Of a stretch of 64,000 nucleotides of DNA, positions 33,880-41,877 are shown one piece after another. The stretch is from Pyramidobacter sp. YE332 (lineage in GTDB: Bacteria > Synergistota > Synergistia > Synergistales > Dethiosulfovibrionaceae), in NCBI RefSeq assembly GCF_033060595.1, contig NZ_CP133038.1:310001-374000 (forward strand), read 5' to 3'. The translations under genes and the position numbers were made by a program. The stretch's first letter is position 1. The number at the start of each line of letters is the position of its first letter. Below the pieces are notes generated by a model that had not been told where the DNA came from, made no database searches, and saw nothing but the letters and a program-made list of their open reading frames with translations.

Positions 33880-34545
33880 ATGAGACGCGAAGCCGCCGCC
33901 CCCTTTTTCTCCATGCTGCGCGGCATGGCGGCTGCGGTCGCCGCGCAGCTTGCGGGCGGGTTCGAAGAAGCCGCGGTCCGCGACATGCTGACGCGGGCGG
34001 ACGAAGCCTTTCAAGCCAATGTCCCGTCCATTCCCGAAGTCGGCGCCGACAACCCCTGGCTCAAGAGCCTCGTCGGCGTCGCCTGGCTGTCGGGCGTGTG
34101 GCTCCAACTGGAAAAGCGCGGCTGGAGCCTGCCGCGCATCTCCCTGGCGACGCAGAAAGCGCTGGCCGCTTTCGCCCAATCCAGCCTTCCCGCGGAAAAG
34201 CGTTCCGCCATGGGCGCGGCCATGTGCTCGCCGGAGCTGGCCGAAAAGATCGCCGCGCGCTCGCGCGAACGCCGCTTCCCTGACGACTGGCTCGTCGAAG
34301 CTGTGTTGCCGCGCGAAGGCGAATCCTTCGACGTCGGCTACGACGTCTTCAAGTGCCCCGTCGTCCAGTACCTTGAGGAGCGCGGCCTGCGGCGCTTCGC
34401 CGCCTGGTTCTGCCGCGACGACTATCCGCTCCATGCCGCCATGGGCGTCCGCCTCGAACGGACGCGGACGCTCGCCGACGGGGCGGACCGCTGCGATTTC
34501 AGGCTGAAACTTTGTGAAGAACCGTTCACACAGATCATGGAGTAG
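33880..34545 (+). CDS. L-2-amino-thiazoline-4-carboxylate hydrolase-like protein
   Basis: A 221-aa protein with the C-terminal signature of the ATC-hydrolase family: GYDVFKCPVVQYLEERGL (about 145-162), FCRDDYPLHAAMGVRLERTRTLADGA trimmed to its pattern FCxxDY...RTRTLADG, and CDFR. Family members hydrolyse aminothiazoline carboxylate on the way to cysteine, but most homologues in anaerobes are uncharacterised. Length is near the family norm. The ribosome-binding site before the ATG is poor, and the start may be reached by coupling to a short leader frame ending in an ATGA overlap. Confidence 0.72.
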   Translation: MRREAAAPFFSMLRGMAAAVAAQLAGGFEEAAVRDMLTRADEAFQANVPSIPEVGADNPWLKSLVGVAWLSGVWLQLEKRGWSLPRISLATQKALAAFAQSSLPAEKRSAMGAAMCSPELAEKIAARSRERRFPDDWLVEAVLPREGESFDVGYDVFKCPVVQYLEERGLRRFAAWFCRDDYPLHAAMGVRLERTRTLADGADRCDFRLKLCEEPFTQIME

Positions 34546-34559
34546 CCGCCGCGTTTTGC

Positions 34560-34588
34560 TTGACAAGGTCCCGCCGTTTGATTATCTT
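34560..34588 (+). promoter_or_regulatory. Promoter of the exported phosphoglycerate mutase gene
   Basis: TTGACA (34560-34565), 17-bp spacer, TATCTT (34583-34588), 45 bp before the TTG start. The hexamers match those at 33734. Confidence 0.65.
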
Positions 34589-34633
34589 AAAGCGGCAAAA
34601 ACATCTTTTGACTTTTTACAGGAGGCGATTTGT

Positions 34634-35500
34634 TTGAAGAACCTGAAACGGCTTTTGGGAGCGCTGGCCCTGCTGACGGTCCTGGCGGCTTCCGCCTGGG
34701 CGGCGCCCAAGAACGTGACGCTGGTGCTGCTCCGTCACGGCGAGAGCGAATGGAACCTCGAGGACCGCTTCACCGGCTGGTCCGACGTGCGCCTGACCCG
34801 CAAAGGCGTGAAAGGCGCTTTCAACGCCGGCATCGCCATGAAGAACGCCGATCTGACGTTCGACGTCGTGCACACCTCGCTGTTGAGCCGCGCCATCGCC
34901 ACCGCCTGGCTGGCCATGAGCGCCCTGGACTGCCGCTGGCTGCCCGTGGAGAAGTTTTGGCGCCTCAACGAGCGCTGCTACGGCGACCTCGAGGGCAAGA
35001 CCCGCACGGAAGTGGCCGAAGCCGTCGGCAAGGAGCAGGTCGACATCTGGCGCCGCAGCTACGACGTGCCGCCTCCGGCCCTGGCCTACGAGGACCCTCG
35101 TTCGCCCGTGCACGATCCCCGCTATGCCAGCCTTGACCGCCGCTTTATCCCTCAGGCCGAGAGTCTCAAGGACGTGATCGCCCGCGAAGCGCCCTATTGG
35201 AGCGACACGCTCGCCCCCACGCTCCGCGCCGGCATGAACGTGCTCGTGGTCGGTCACAGCACCGCCCTGCGCGCCCTCTCCTCGTGGGTCGAGCCTCACC
35301 TGACCCCGGAAGAGTTGCAGAAGCTCGAGATCCCCAACTCCACGCCCGTGGTCTACAATCTCGAGATCAGCGACGACGGTTTCAACGTCGTCTCCCGCGA
35401 AGTCATGAAGGTCGAAGACGTGCCTCTGCCGCCGCCTCCCGAGGCCGACAAACCCGCGGAAAAGCCGGCCGAAGCTCCCGCTCCGGCCGCCGGCAAATAA
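34634..35500 (+). CDS. Exported 2,3-bisphosphoglycerate-dependent phosphoglycerate mutase-like protein
   Basis: A 288-aa histidine phosphatase-superfamily protein of the GpmA type: LLRHGESEWNLEDRFTGW (phospho-His35), RAIATAWLAM, WRLNERCYGDLEGKT, and VVGHSTALRAL with the second catalytic His. Unlike cytosolic GpmA it starts with a signal peptide (MKNLKRLLGALALL to SAWA, about 1-23). It ends in a proline/alanine-rich tail after residue 260 (VPLPPPPEADKPAEKP). The start is a TTG with GGAGG upstream. Export suggests a phosphatase role outside the cytosol rather than glycolysis. Confidence 0.83.
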   Translation: MKNLKRLLGALALLTVLAASAWAAPKNVTLVLLRHGESEWNLEDRFTGWSDVRLTRKGVKGAFNAGIAMKNADLTFDVVHTSLLSRAIATAWLAMSALDCRWLPVEKFWRLNERCYGDLEGKTRTEVAEAVGKEQVDIWRRSYDVPPPALAYEDPRSPVHDPRYASLDRRFIPQAESLKDVIAREAPYWSDTLAPTLRAGMNVLVVGHSTALRALSSWVEPHLTPEELQKLEIPNSTPVVYNLEISDDGFNVVSREVMKVEDVPLPPPPEADKPAEKPAEAPAPAAGK

Positions 35501-35648
35501 CCGCGGACACAACTGAAAACATCGAAAACGAAAAAGCGGCCGAGGGGCGATGAATTGGACTTCACCGCCTTGCGGACGCTTTTATCGTTTCGTCATATTT
35601 TTTGAGTACGTTACCCGAACGCCGTCGACGACTGGCTCCAAGACAAAA

Positions 35649-35664
35649 TGTTCCACGTGGAACA
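35649..35664. other. parS: parS centromere-like site
   Basis: Perfect 16-bp palindrome TGTTCCACGTGGAACA, identical to the parS site known from pseudomonads and close to the Bacillus consensus bound by ParB. It lies in a 246-bp gene-free stretch about 2 kb from the DnaA-box cluster. Otherwise the intergenic region 35501-35746 shows no convincing gene. Confidence 0.85.
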
Positions 35665-35746
35665 TTCCGTACGATTTCGTTGAGGACTTTGCCGCGATGG
35701 CGGTATTTTCTGTCTACGGAAAAAAGCTCGCCTCACATCGATAACA

Positions 35747-36403
35747 TCAAGAGGTCCCCATCGCCGCGATTCCCGCGATCCATTTCCGGAAATACGGGCA
35801 TTGCCCCATTATGACATCCAGCCCCATATCGATTGAAAGCAGCGAACCGTTGATGATCTTGGCGTAACGTGGGATAAGAGCTTCAAGTCGCTTCGACGGC
35901 GCGGTTTCGGGAGAATCGTCGATATGTTCTGGAGTGGGGTAGGAATCCCGTATTTTCCGAACGCGGCTCACGACGTCATCATCGGCAATGAGGCGGAACG
36001 ACTCCGGACGTGAAAATAGTATTCCCTCGAATTCGTGCACCATAAAGTGGAAGTGGCAGTTCGCTTCGCCGATATCGGCATCGATGGCGGACTCTATCGC
36101 CTCCATGCGCTCATAGAGATCCCGAATATCGGAGGCAATGCCCGGTGTATTTTCCGGCATGGCGAAATAATCGAACATGGTCGTCACGTATTCGCTACGA
36201 TGCTGCCTGCAGAGCATGGTGAGTTCCTTCCTGATCTTCGCGTAGTCTCTCACCCCGCCCCTGTACTTCTTGACCGCCGTGCGCTTCGTCTGGCAGACGA
36301 TCGGGACGACGATAATGCCGATATCGAGTAAATAAGGGTACAGCACTTTGTCGACAAAGGATTCTTCCGTCTGGCCTTCGCAATAAATATAGACCCGCGT
36401 CAT
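35747..36403 (-). CDS. DUF4276 family (TOPRIM-like) protein
   Basis: A 218-aa protein with VYIYCEGQTEESFVDKVLYPYL at its start (the acidic Glu and following helix resemble a TOPRIM/OLD nuclease core) and HFMVHEFEGILFSRPE in the middle, both typical of DUF4276. It lies 2 bp after the restored stop of an AAA ATPase gene. Pairs of AAA ATPase with a TOPRIM-type partner occur in phage defence modules and resemble PARIS or OLD systems in logic. The ATG at 36403 is preferred. A nuclease or effector role is an inference. Confidence 0.75.
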   Translation of the reverse strand: MTRVYIYCEGQTEESFVDKVLYPYLLDIGIIVVPIVCQTKRTAVKKYRGGVRDYAKIRKELTMLCRQHRSEYVTTMFDYFAMPENTPGIASDIRDLYERMEAIESAIDADIGEANCHFHFMVHEFEGILFSRPESFRLIADDDVVSRVRKIRDSYPTPEHIDDSPETAPSKRLEALIPRYAKIINGSLLSIDMGLDVIMGQCPYFRKWIAGIAAMGTS

Positions 36404-37499
36404 TGTTAAGGCCGACCTCCCAGCAGATTCTTTTTCCACAGCTCCCCAGAGAGTAATCCTCCTCGAGCCACGCCTTCAAAGCGTCCGCGTCCAGCCGTTT
36501 GAATTCCGATCCGTTTTCGCCCCTGTCAACGACGATCACGTCTTCGGCGTCGAATTCGTTGAGCAGCTCGACGGACTGGGTCGATACGATGATTTGCTTT
36601 TCGTCCGCAAGCTGCCGTACCATTTCGGAAAAGATGGCGATCGCATAGGGATGGAGTCCCAGTTCCGGCTCGTCGACAACAATCGTGGCCGGCTGCAGTT
36701 CATGAGGCTGAAGAAGCAGCGTCGCCAGACAAATGAAGCGAAGCGTGCCGTCCGAAAGCTGGGAAGCGTTGAAGATGTCGTCGCAGCCGACCTGGCGCCA
36801 TTTCAGCACGATCTGCTCCTCGTTGCCCTCCTGCGGTTCGAGAACGAAATCGGAAAAATACGGAGCGATCAGACGGATCGTCCGAACTATTTCATCGTAG
36901 TCCCGTTTATAGCTGTTTTTCAAGCGATACAGGAACGCGGCCAGATTCGCCGCGTCGTACATGAGGACTTTGCTGTTGGAAATATTGTGCTCCTGCTTGA
37001 CCCTCGCACTCCGCCCCGTGTCATGAAAATGGTAGACCCGCCAGTTCTGTTTTTGCAGAATGGGAATGACGTACTGATCGATATTGTTGCCTGCGCCATT
37101 CTCCCACATCGATTCGCCGTGCCCTCGGCCGACGTTGCTCTCGTTCTCCCATTGTCCGTGATAACAAAAGTATTCCTTGCGGAAAATTAGCCTGTTGTCG
37201 TCGGTCGGGACCAGGATAAAGCCATAGGAATTATGACCGAAGAACACCTCGAAAGCGAGCTCGTCCGTCTCTTTACGGCCTTTGTAGAGAAGCGCATTTA
37301 CGCCGCTCTGAGCGACAAAAACCTGGAGATTTTTCGACAGGATGTTCTGCAGCAGAGAAAAGGCGGAGATAAAGTTGGATTTTCCCGCGCCGTTGCTGCC
37401 GATAAGGACATTGATCCTGCCGAAATCAAGGTCGCAATCCTTAATGGACTTATAGCCGCTGATTTTCATCCGGCTCAGCTGATCGCCTTGCAAAAGCAT
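36195..37499 (-). CDS. AAA family ATPase (SMC/RecF-like, AAA_21 type), frameshifted near the C-terminus
   Basis: An ABC/SMC-like ATPase with Walker A LIGSNGAGKSNF, MKISGYKSIKDCDLDFG at the start, signature ASQLSDGTLRFICLATLL, Walker B TIVVDEPELGLHP and VSTQSVELLNEF. At the run of four G (minus strand; CCCC at 36444-36447) the frame changes. Adding one G restores a normal end, GELWKKNLLGGRP then TAA at 36406-36408, giving 364 aa and a 2-bp gap to the DUF4276 ATG. As it stands the frame runs into the neighbour for 434 aa. I chose the ATG at 37499 (GGGGAGTG upstream). The defence role is inferred. Confidence 0.78.
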   Translation of the reverse strand: MLLQGDQLSRMKISGYKSIKDCDLDFGRINVLIGSNGAGKSNFISAFSLLQNILSKNLQVFVAQSGVNALLYKGRKETDELAFEVFFGHNSYGFILVPTDDNRLIFRKEYFCYHGQWENESNVGRGHGESMWENGAGNNIDQYVIPILQKQNWRVYHFHDTGRSARVKQEHNISNSKVLMYDAANLAAFLYRLKNSYKRDYDEIVRTIRLIAPYFSDFVLEPQEGNEEQIVLKWRQVGCDDIFNASQLSDGTLRFICLATLLLQPHELQPATIVVDEPELGLHPYAIAIFSEMVRQLADEKQIIVSTQSVELLNEFDAEDVIVVDRGENGSEFKRLDADALKAWLEEDYSLGSCGKRICWEVGLNNDAGLYLLRRPDGRILCRQSAVPLFTRYRHYRRPDRLPDEAHGGQEVQGRGERLREDQEGTHHALQAAS

Positions 37500-37587
37500 G
37501 GATGTTTCACTCCCCTTCATGAGATCTTAAGGTAACGGACAGAGTCTTTTTCGCGGATCGCTTCGCGATTTCCCCGCCGCTCCCCCG

Positions 37588-38652
37588 CTACGATAAAATC
37601 TGCGTCTGGTCTTTGCCGTCGTCCTCGAAGACGAGATACTCGTCGAAGTCGAGCCACAGCTCTTCGCCCTCGGGGATCTGGCCGTAAGTGTGGCCGGCGG
37701 CGATCACGCGCACGTCGGCGGCGCCGATGCGCACGCGGCAGTCGTTGGTGTCGCCGAGATAATAGGCTTTGGCCAGCGTGCCCTTGAGCACGCCGCGGTC
37801 GCGGCGCATGACCATGTTCTCGGGGCGCACGGCCACCACCACGGGACCGCGCCGCCCGCCGCCGTACGCCATCCACTGGCCGCCGGGAAAGTCGACGCGC
37901 CCTTCCGAGGCGTCGCCGCGGATGAAGTTGATCTTGCCGACGAAATCGGCCACGAATTGATTGGCCGGGTGACGGTAAACGTTCGTCGGCGTGTCCATCT
38001 GCTGCACCGCGCCTTTGTTGAATACAATGACGCGGTCGCTCATGGCCATGGCCTCGGTCTGGTCGTGGGTGACGTAGACCACGGTGATGCCGAAGCGGCG
38101 CTGCATGTCTTTGATCTCGAAGCGCATCGATTCGCGCAGCTTGGCGTCGAGGTTGGAAAGCGGCTCGTCGAGCAGCAGCACGCGTGGATTGCACACCAGC
38201 GCGCGCCCCAGCGCGACGCGTTGCTGCTGACCGCCGGAAAGCTCGTTGGGCAGGCGCTTGACGTACTGCGTCAGGTGAACGGCCTCCAAAATGTCGAAGA
38301 CGCGCTTCTTGATTTCGTCGCGGGGCAGGCCCTGGATCTTGAGCGGATAGGCGACGTTGTCGAACACGTTCATGTGCGGCCACACGGCGTAGGTCTGAAA
38401 GACCATGCCGATGTTGCGGCGGTTGGGCGGCACGAATTGCCCGCGGCCGCTGACCACCGCGTCGTCGATGAGGATCTCGCCCGAAGTGGGCTTCTCGAAG
38501 CCGGCGATCATGCGCAGCATCGTGGTCTTGCCGCAGCCGGAAGGTCCCAGCAGCGTCACGAACTCGCGATCGCGGAAGACGCTGCTGAACTTTTGGATCA
38601 CCTGCGCGCTGCCGTAGGATTTGGTCACTTCGTTCAACGTAATCGAGGACAT
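37588..38652 (-). CDS. ABC transporter ATP-binding protein (FbpC/PotA type)
   Basis: A 354-aa ATPase with Walker A GPSGCGKT (36-43), Q-loop VFQTYAVWPHMNVFDNVAYP, signature LSGGQQQR, Walker B LLLDEPLSNLD and the switch His in VTHDQTEA. A TOBE-like C-terminal regulatory domain follows from about residue 240. The sequence is closest to iron(III)/putrescine/2-aminoethylphosphonate importers. It is the last gene of a permease-ATPase pair (18-bp gap). The binding protein is upstream beyond a terminator. Confidence 0.85.
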   Translation of the reverse strand: MSSITLNEVTKSYGSAQVIQKFSSVFRDREFVTLLGPSGCGKTTMLRMIAGFEKPTSGEILIDDAVVSGRGQFVPPNRRNIGMVFQTYAVWPHMNVFDNVAYPLKIQGLPRDEIKKRVFDILEAVHLTQYVKRLPNELSGGQQQRVALGRALVCNPRVLLLDEPLSNLDAKLRESMRFEIKDMQRRFGITVVYVTHDQTEAMAMSDRVIVFNKGAVQQMDTPTNVYRHPANQFVADFVGKINFIRGDASEGRVDFPGGQWMAYGGGRRGPVVVAVRPENMVMRRDRGVLKGTLAKAYYLGDTNDCRVRIGAADVRVIAAGHTYGQIPEGEELWLDFDEYLVFEDDGKDQTQILS

Positions 38653-38670
38653 GCGAAAAGCGCTCCTTGT

Positions 38671-40380
38671 CTAAATCGAGAACTCGCCCTTGGTGAGCTT
38701 GTTGAGGATCCAGTTGACGACGGCCACCAGCCCGAGGATCCCCGTGGCGATGGCCGCGGCGGTCTGCTGGCTGTGGTAGGTCTGATAGGTGAACAGCTCG
38801 TAGCCGATCGTCTTGGTGTCGGTGGAGTAGAGCAGCGTCGACATGGTCAGCTCGTAGAAGCTGGGCATGAAGATCAGAAACCACCCCGCCACGATCGACG
38901 GCGCGATCAGCGGCAGCGTCACGTCCCTGAAACTGCGCAGCCAGCCCGCGCCGGAAATCAGCGACGCCTCTTCCAGCGACGGGTGGATCTGGCTCATGGC
39001 CGACACCACCGTGCGCATTCCCATCAGCAGATATTTGATCATGTAGGCGACGATCATGATCGTCAGCGTGTTGTAAATGTTGATGCCGAAGCGCCCCGAC
39101 ATCGTCATGATCAGCGCCAGGGCGATGACCACGCTGGGCGTTCCGCTGCCGACCGTGATCAGAAAGTCGGGGATGCGCCGTCCCTTGGCCTGCGTGCGCG
39201 TCAGCAGCCAGGCCATCGCGCAGGAGATCGCCATGCCCGCCGTGGCCGCCGCCGAGGCGGCGACGAGGCTGTTCTTGGCCGTGTCGAGGATGCCCTTGCG
39301 CGTGAAGAGGATGTGCCAGTAGCGCGTCGTGAAGTTGGAGGCCGTCAACGCCTTGCCGAGATTCTTCGTGAACGACGTCATCGCCACCGTGGCGAACGGC
39401 AGCACCACCACGACCAGCGCGAACAGCGCCACCAGGACCGTGACCGGCAGACGCCAGCGCCCCAGCTCGACGATGTTGGGGCGCGTCGACTTGCCCGACA
39501 CGGTGATATACTGCTTTCTGCCGCACAGGAACGTCGACGCGTAAAGCACCAGATTGGCGATCAGCATCAGCGACACCGCCAGCGTGGTGGCGTCCGTCAG
39601 GCCTTCCGCCGAGCCCACGTAAACGTAGTCGATGATGCGCGTCGTCACCGTGTCGATCTGCCCCGGCGCGCCGATGATGGAGGGGATGCCATAACACGAC
39701 GCCGCCGAGACGAAGACCAGCAGCCCCGCGGCGACGATCGACGGCAGCATGATCGGGAACGTCACCGTCAGCACCGTTTTCAGCGGCGAGGCGCCCGAGA
39801 TCTTCGAAGCCTCTTCCAGCGAGGGATCCATCTTCTCCATGGCGCGCGAGATGGTGATGAAGGCGTAGGGATAGTAGAACGTCGTCAGCACCCAGACCAG
39901 CCCGCCGATGCTGTAGATGTTGAACGGGTTTTCCGCCAGTCCGAAAAGACGCGCCAGCCACACGTTCAGCGTGCCCACGCGTGGGTTGAGCAGTCGCAGC
40001 CAGGCCATCGCCCCCACGTAGGGCGGCACCATGTACGTCGTCACGAACAGCGTGCGGAAGAACCGCCGTCCGTACATGTCGGTGCGCCCCACCAGCCACG
40101 CCAGCGGAAAGGCGATCAGCACGCCGAAGACCATCGACAGCCCCGCCGTCGCCAGCGTGTTGCGCAGCGCCTCCCAGTTCAGCTGGTACGTGTAGATGCG
40201 CTCGAACGCGGCCAGCGAGAAGGCGCCGTCGGCGAAGAACGAACGGACGACCAGATAGCACATCGGAAACACGTTGAACAGAACCAGAAAGCCGACGATC
40301 GCGAGGATCAGCAGCGCCTTCGCGTCGAACCGGAAACGACGTGGATTTTGTATTGTTGGTGGATTCCCGCTCGCAAGCAC
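38671..40380 (-). CDS. ABC transporter permease, fused double-unit (FbpB type)
   Basis: A 569-aa inner-membrane protein with about 12 helices and two binding-protein-dependent permease units. The EAA-type loops are LEEASKISGASPLKTVLTVTFPI (first half) and LEEASLISGAGWLRSFRDVTLPL (second half), shortened here to their shared LEEAS.ISGA pattern. This tandem layout is typical of ferric-iron FbpB and relatives. The best available start is a GTG at 40380 with a weak ribosome-binding site, so the exact N-terminus is uncertain. Confidence 0.85.
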   Translation of the reverse strand: MLASGNPPTIQNPRRFRFDAKALLILAIVGFLVLFNVFPMCYLVVRSFFADGAFSLAAFERIYTYQLNWEALRNTLATAGLSMVFGVLIAFPLAWLVGRTDMYGRRFFRTLFVTTYMVPPYVGAMAWLRLLNPRVGTLNVWLARLFGLAENPFNIYSIGGLVWVLTTFYYPYAFITISRAMEKMDPSLEEASKISGASPLKTVLTVTFPIMLPSIVAAGLLVFVSAASCYGIPSIIGAPGQIDTVTTRIIDYVYVGSAEGLTDATTLAVSLMLIANLVLYASTFLCGRKQYITVSGKSTRPNIVELGRWRLPVTVLVALFALVVVVLPFATVAMTSFTKNLGKALTASNFTTRYWHILFTRKGILDTAKNSLVAASAAATAGMAISCAMAWLLTRTQAKGRRIPDFLITVGSGTPSVVIALALIMTMSGRFGINIYNTLTIMIVAYMIKYLLMGMRTVVSAMSQIHPSLEEASLISGAGWLRSFRDVTLPLIAPSIVAGWFLIFMPSFYELTMSTLLYSTDTKTIGYELFTYQTYHSQQTAAAIATGILGLVAVVNWILNKLTKGEFSI

Positions 40381-40660
40381 CCAAACAGCCCCGCCTTCGG
40401 AAGATTTTGTCCGCGCGCCCCGCGGACGCCGGGCGCCGGAACGTCATTATTATACAGGAAATCGGAGCGCGAAAGCCTCCCGCGCTCCCCGACCGATCCA
40501 TCATACGTTCATCGCCGGGTTCCGTCAAACGGAATCATTGCCACCAACGCAGAAAAGCCTGACGACCGAAACGGCCGTCAGGCTTTTCGCATAACTCTCT
40601 TGCGGAGGCGGGACTTCTGTTTTTTTCGATTCTCCGCCCTGCCGTGGTATTTGTTTGACC
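40381..40660. other. Gene-free stretch between binding-protein and permease genes
   Basis: Apart from the terminator at 40553-40587 I see no gene or recognisable RNA here. It must hold the permease promoter if the permease and ATPase are transcribed independently. Confidence 0.5.
40553..40587 (-). terminator. Rho-independent terminator after the iron-type binding protein gene
   Basis: Stem AAAAGCCTGACG / CGTCAGGCTTTT with an 11-nt loop and T/A runs. It separates the binding-protein gene from the permease and ATPase genes downstream, implying readthrough or separate transcription. Confidence 0.8.
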
Positions 40661-41668
40661 TTACTTGGCGGCGTTCTTGACGCGCTCTTCGAAGTTGGTC
40701 CTCAGTTCGGCGCGCTCGTCGAGGCAGCGCTGCCAGTTCACGGGCATGGAGTCGGCGACGATGTCCGCCGTGGCGATCGCGTCGTAGGGCGCTTCGGGAT
40801 AATCCTTGCGCACGGAGTGCATCCATGCCTTGACGATGTACTTCTGCCCCTCCGCGGAGAGGAACCAGTCGGTCAGCTCTTCGCAGACTTTTTCGTGCCC
40901 GTGGGCGCTCCACTCGTTCTTCACGGTCATGATCGGCGAGGGCACGCAGATCGTGCCGTCTTCGGGATAGATCACTTCGATGGCGCTGTCTTCCTCTTCG
41001 CGCTTTTTCAGCACCGACTCTTCGAGGATCATGATCTCCTTGCATTCGCCCGTCTCCAGCTTGGTCAGCGCCACCGAACCGGACTCGACCATGACGCGGT
41101 TGGCGCCCAGTTTGTCGTAGTATCCGTAGCCGTATTTGTCCTTCAGCGCCGAGATGGCGACGAGCGCCGTGCCCGACGTGAGCGGGTTCGACATGGAACC
41201 GACGCCTTTCATGGATTCACCGGCGAAATCGCCGAACGTGCGGGGCACGTCTTCTTTCTTGTACTTCTCGGGATTGTACGCCAGGATCATGTTGCTGACG
41301 CGCACGGGATACCAGCAGCCTTCGGGGTCGTATTCGAAGGCCAGATGCGCCGCTTCCTTGGAGAGGTAGGGATGGAGGACGCCCTTCGCCTTGAGCTCCA
41401 GCGCGTAGGACGGGTCGGCCACCATGAGGATGTCGCAGCCCAGCTTTTGAGTGTCCATCTCCGCCGCGATCTTGGCCTGCAGCGTGCCGGTGCCGCCGTA
41501 GAAGAACTCGACGTCGTAGTCGGGGAACTTCTCCGCGAGCACGTCGGTCATCGCCTCGATGATGTCCTCGTACATCGAGGTGTAGATCGTCACCTTGGGC
41601 CTTTCAGCCGCCCAGGCCGCGCCTGCCGCCATCCACGCCGTCAGAATCAGAACCGCAAACTTTTTCAT
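40661..41668 (-). CDS. Extracellular substrate-binding protein (ferric-iron/phosphonate type)
   Basis: A 335-aa exported type-2 periplasmic binding protein (signal peptide about 1-21, AWAA). Recognisable blocks are VTIYTSMYEDIIEAMTDVL, VEFFYGGTGTLQAKIAAE, GCDILMVADPSYALELK and ADWFLS-like TDWFLSAEGQKYIVKA. The class includes FbpA and AEP-binding proteins. The conserved iron-binding tyrosine pair near the C-terminus is not obvious, so iron is not certain. The start is the second ATG (MKK), 6 bp after GGGAGG; an in-frame ATG two codons earlier touches the Shine-Dalgarno. Confidence 0.82.
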   Translation of the reverse strand: MKKFAVLILTAWMAAGAAWAAERPKVTIYTSMYEDIIEAMTDVLAEKFPDYDVEFFYGGTGTLQAKIAAEMDTQKLGCDILMVADPSYALELKAKGVLHPYLSKEAAHLAFEYDPEGCWYPVRVSNMILAYNPEKYKKEDVPRTFGDFAGESMKGVGSMSNPLTSGTALVAISALKDKYGYGYYDKLGANRVMVESGSVALTKLETGECKEIMILEESVLKKREEEDSAIEVIYPEDGTICVPSPIMTVKNEWSAHGHEKVCEELTDWFLSAEGQKYIVKAWMHSVRKDYPEAPYDAIATADIVADSMPVNWQRCLDERAELRTNFEERVKNAAK

Positions 41669-41877
41669 GTGCATCCTCCCGAACCGTTGATTTTTATGGT
41701 ACGGCCCCAGTCTAACACAAAGAAAGGAAAAATGCAGACGCGCCTTTCGGCTTGCTGAAGCGTAAGGCCCGCTCCGGGCGCCTGCCATTGGAGCGGGCTT
41801 CAGTGTTATACTGACGCCGGACGGCGGGATCCCGTCCCCGGTCAAAAAAGTTTTCACACAAAAAGGAGTGGTTCCAC

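Noticed and set aside
36195-36403. Long overlap between the ATPase and DUF4276 reading frames as a real overlapping gene
   Set aside because: The tail has no family similarity, and restoring one G gives the expected C-terminus and a 2-bp gap.
36432-36440. TTTTCCACA DnaA-box-like 9-mer
   Set aside because: Single copy inside the AAA ATPase coding sequence, away from the cluster; most likely chance.
37690-40680. A 996-codon open frame on the plus strand
   Set aside because: Antisense shadow of the iron-type ATPase and permease genes, which have clear ABC motifs on the other strand.
41767-41798. Hairpin GCCCGCTCC / GGAGCGGGC between divergent genes
   Set aside because: No T run, and it lies upstream of both neighbouring genes, so a terminator call is not supported.
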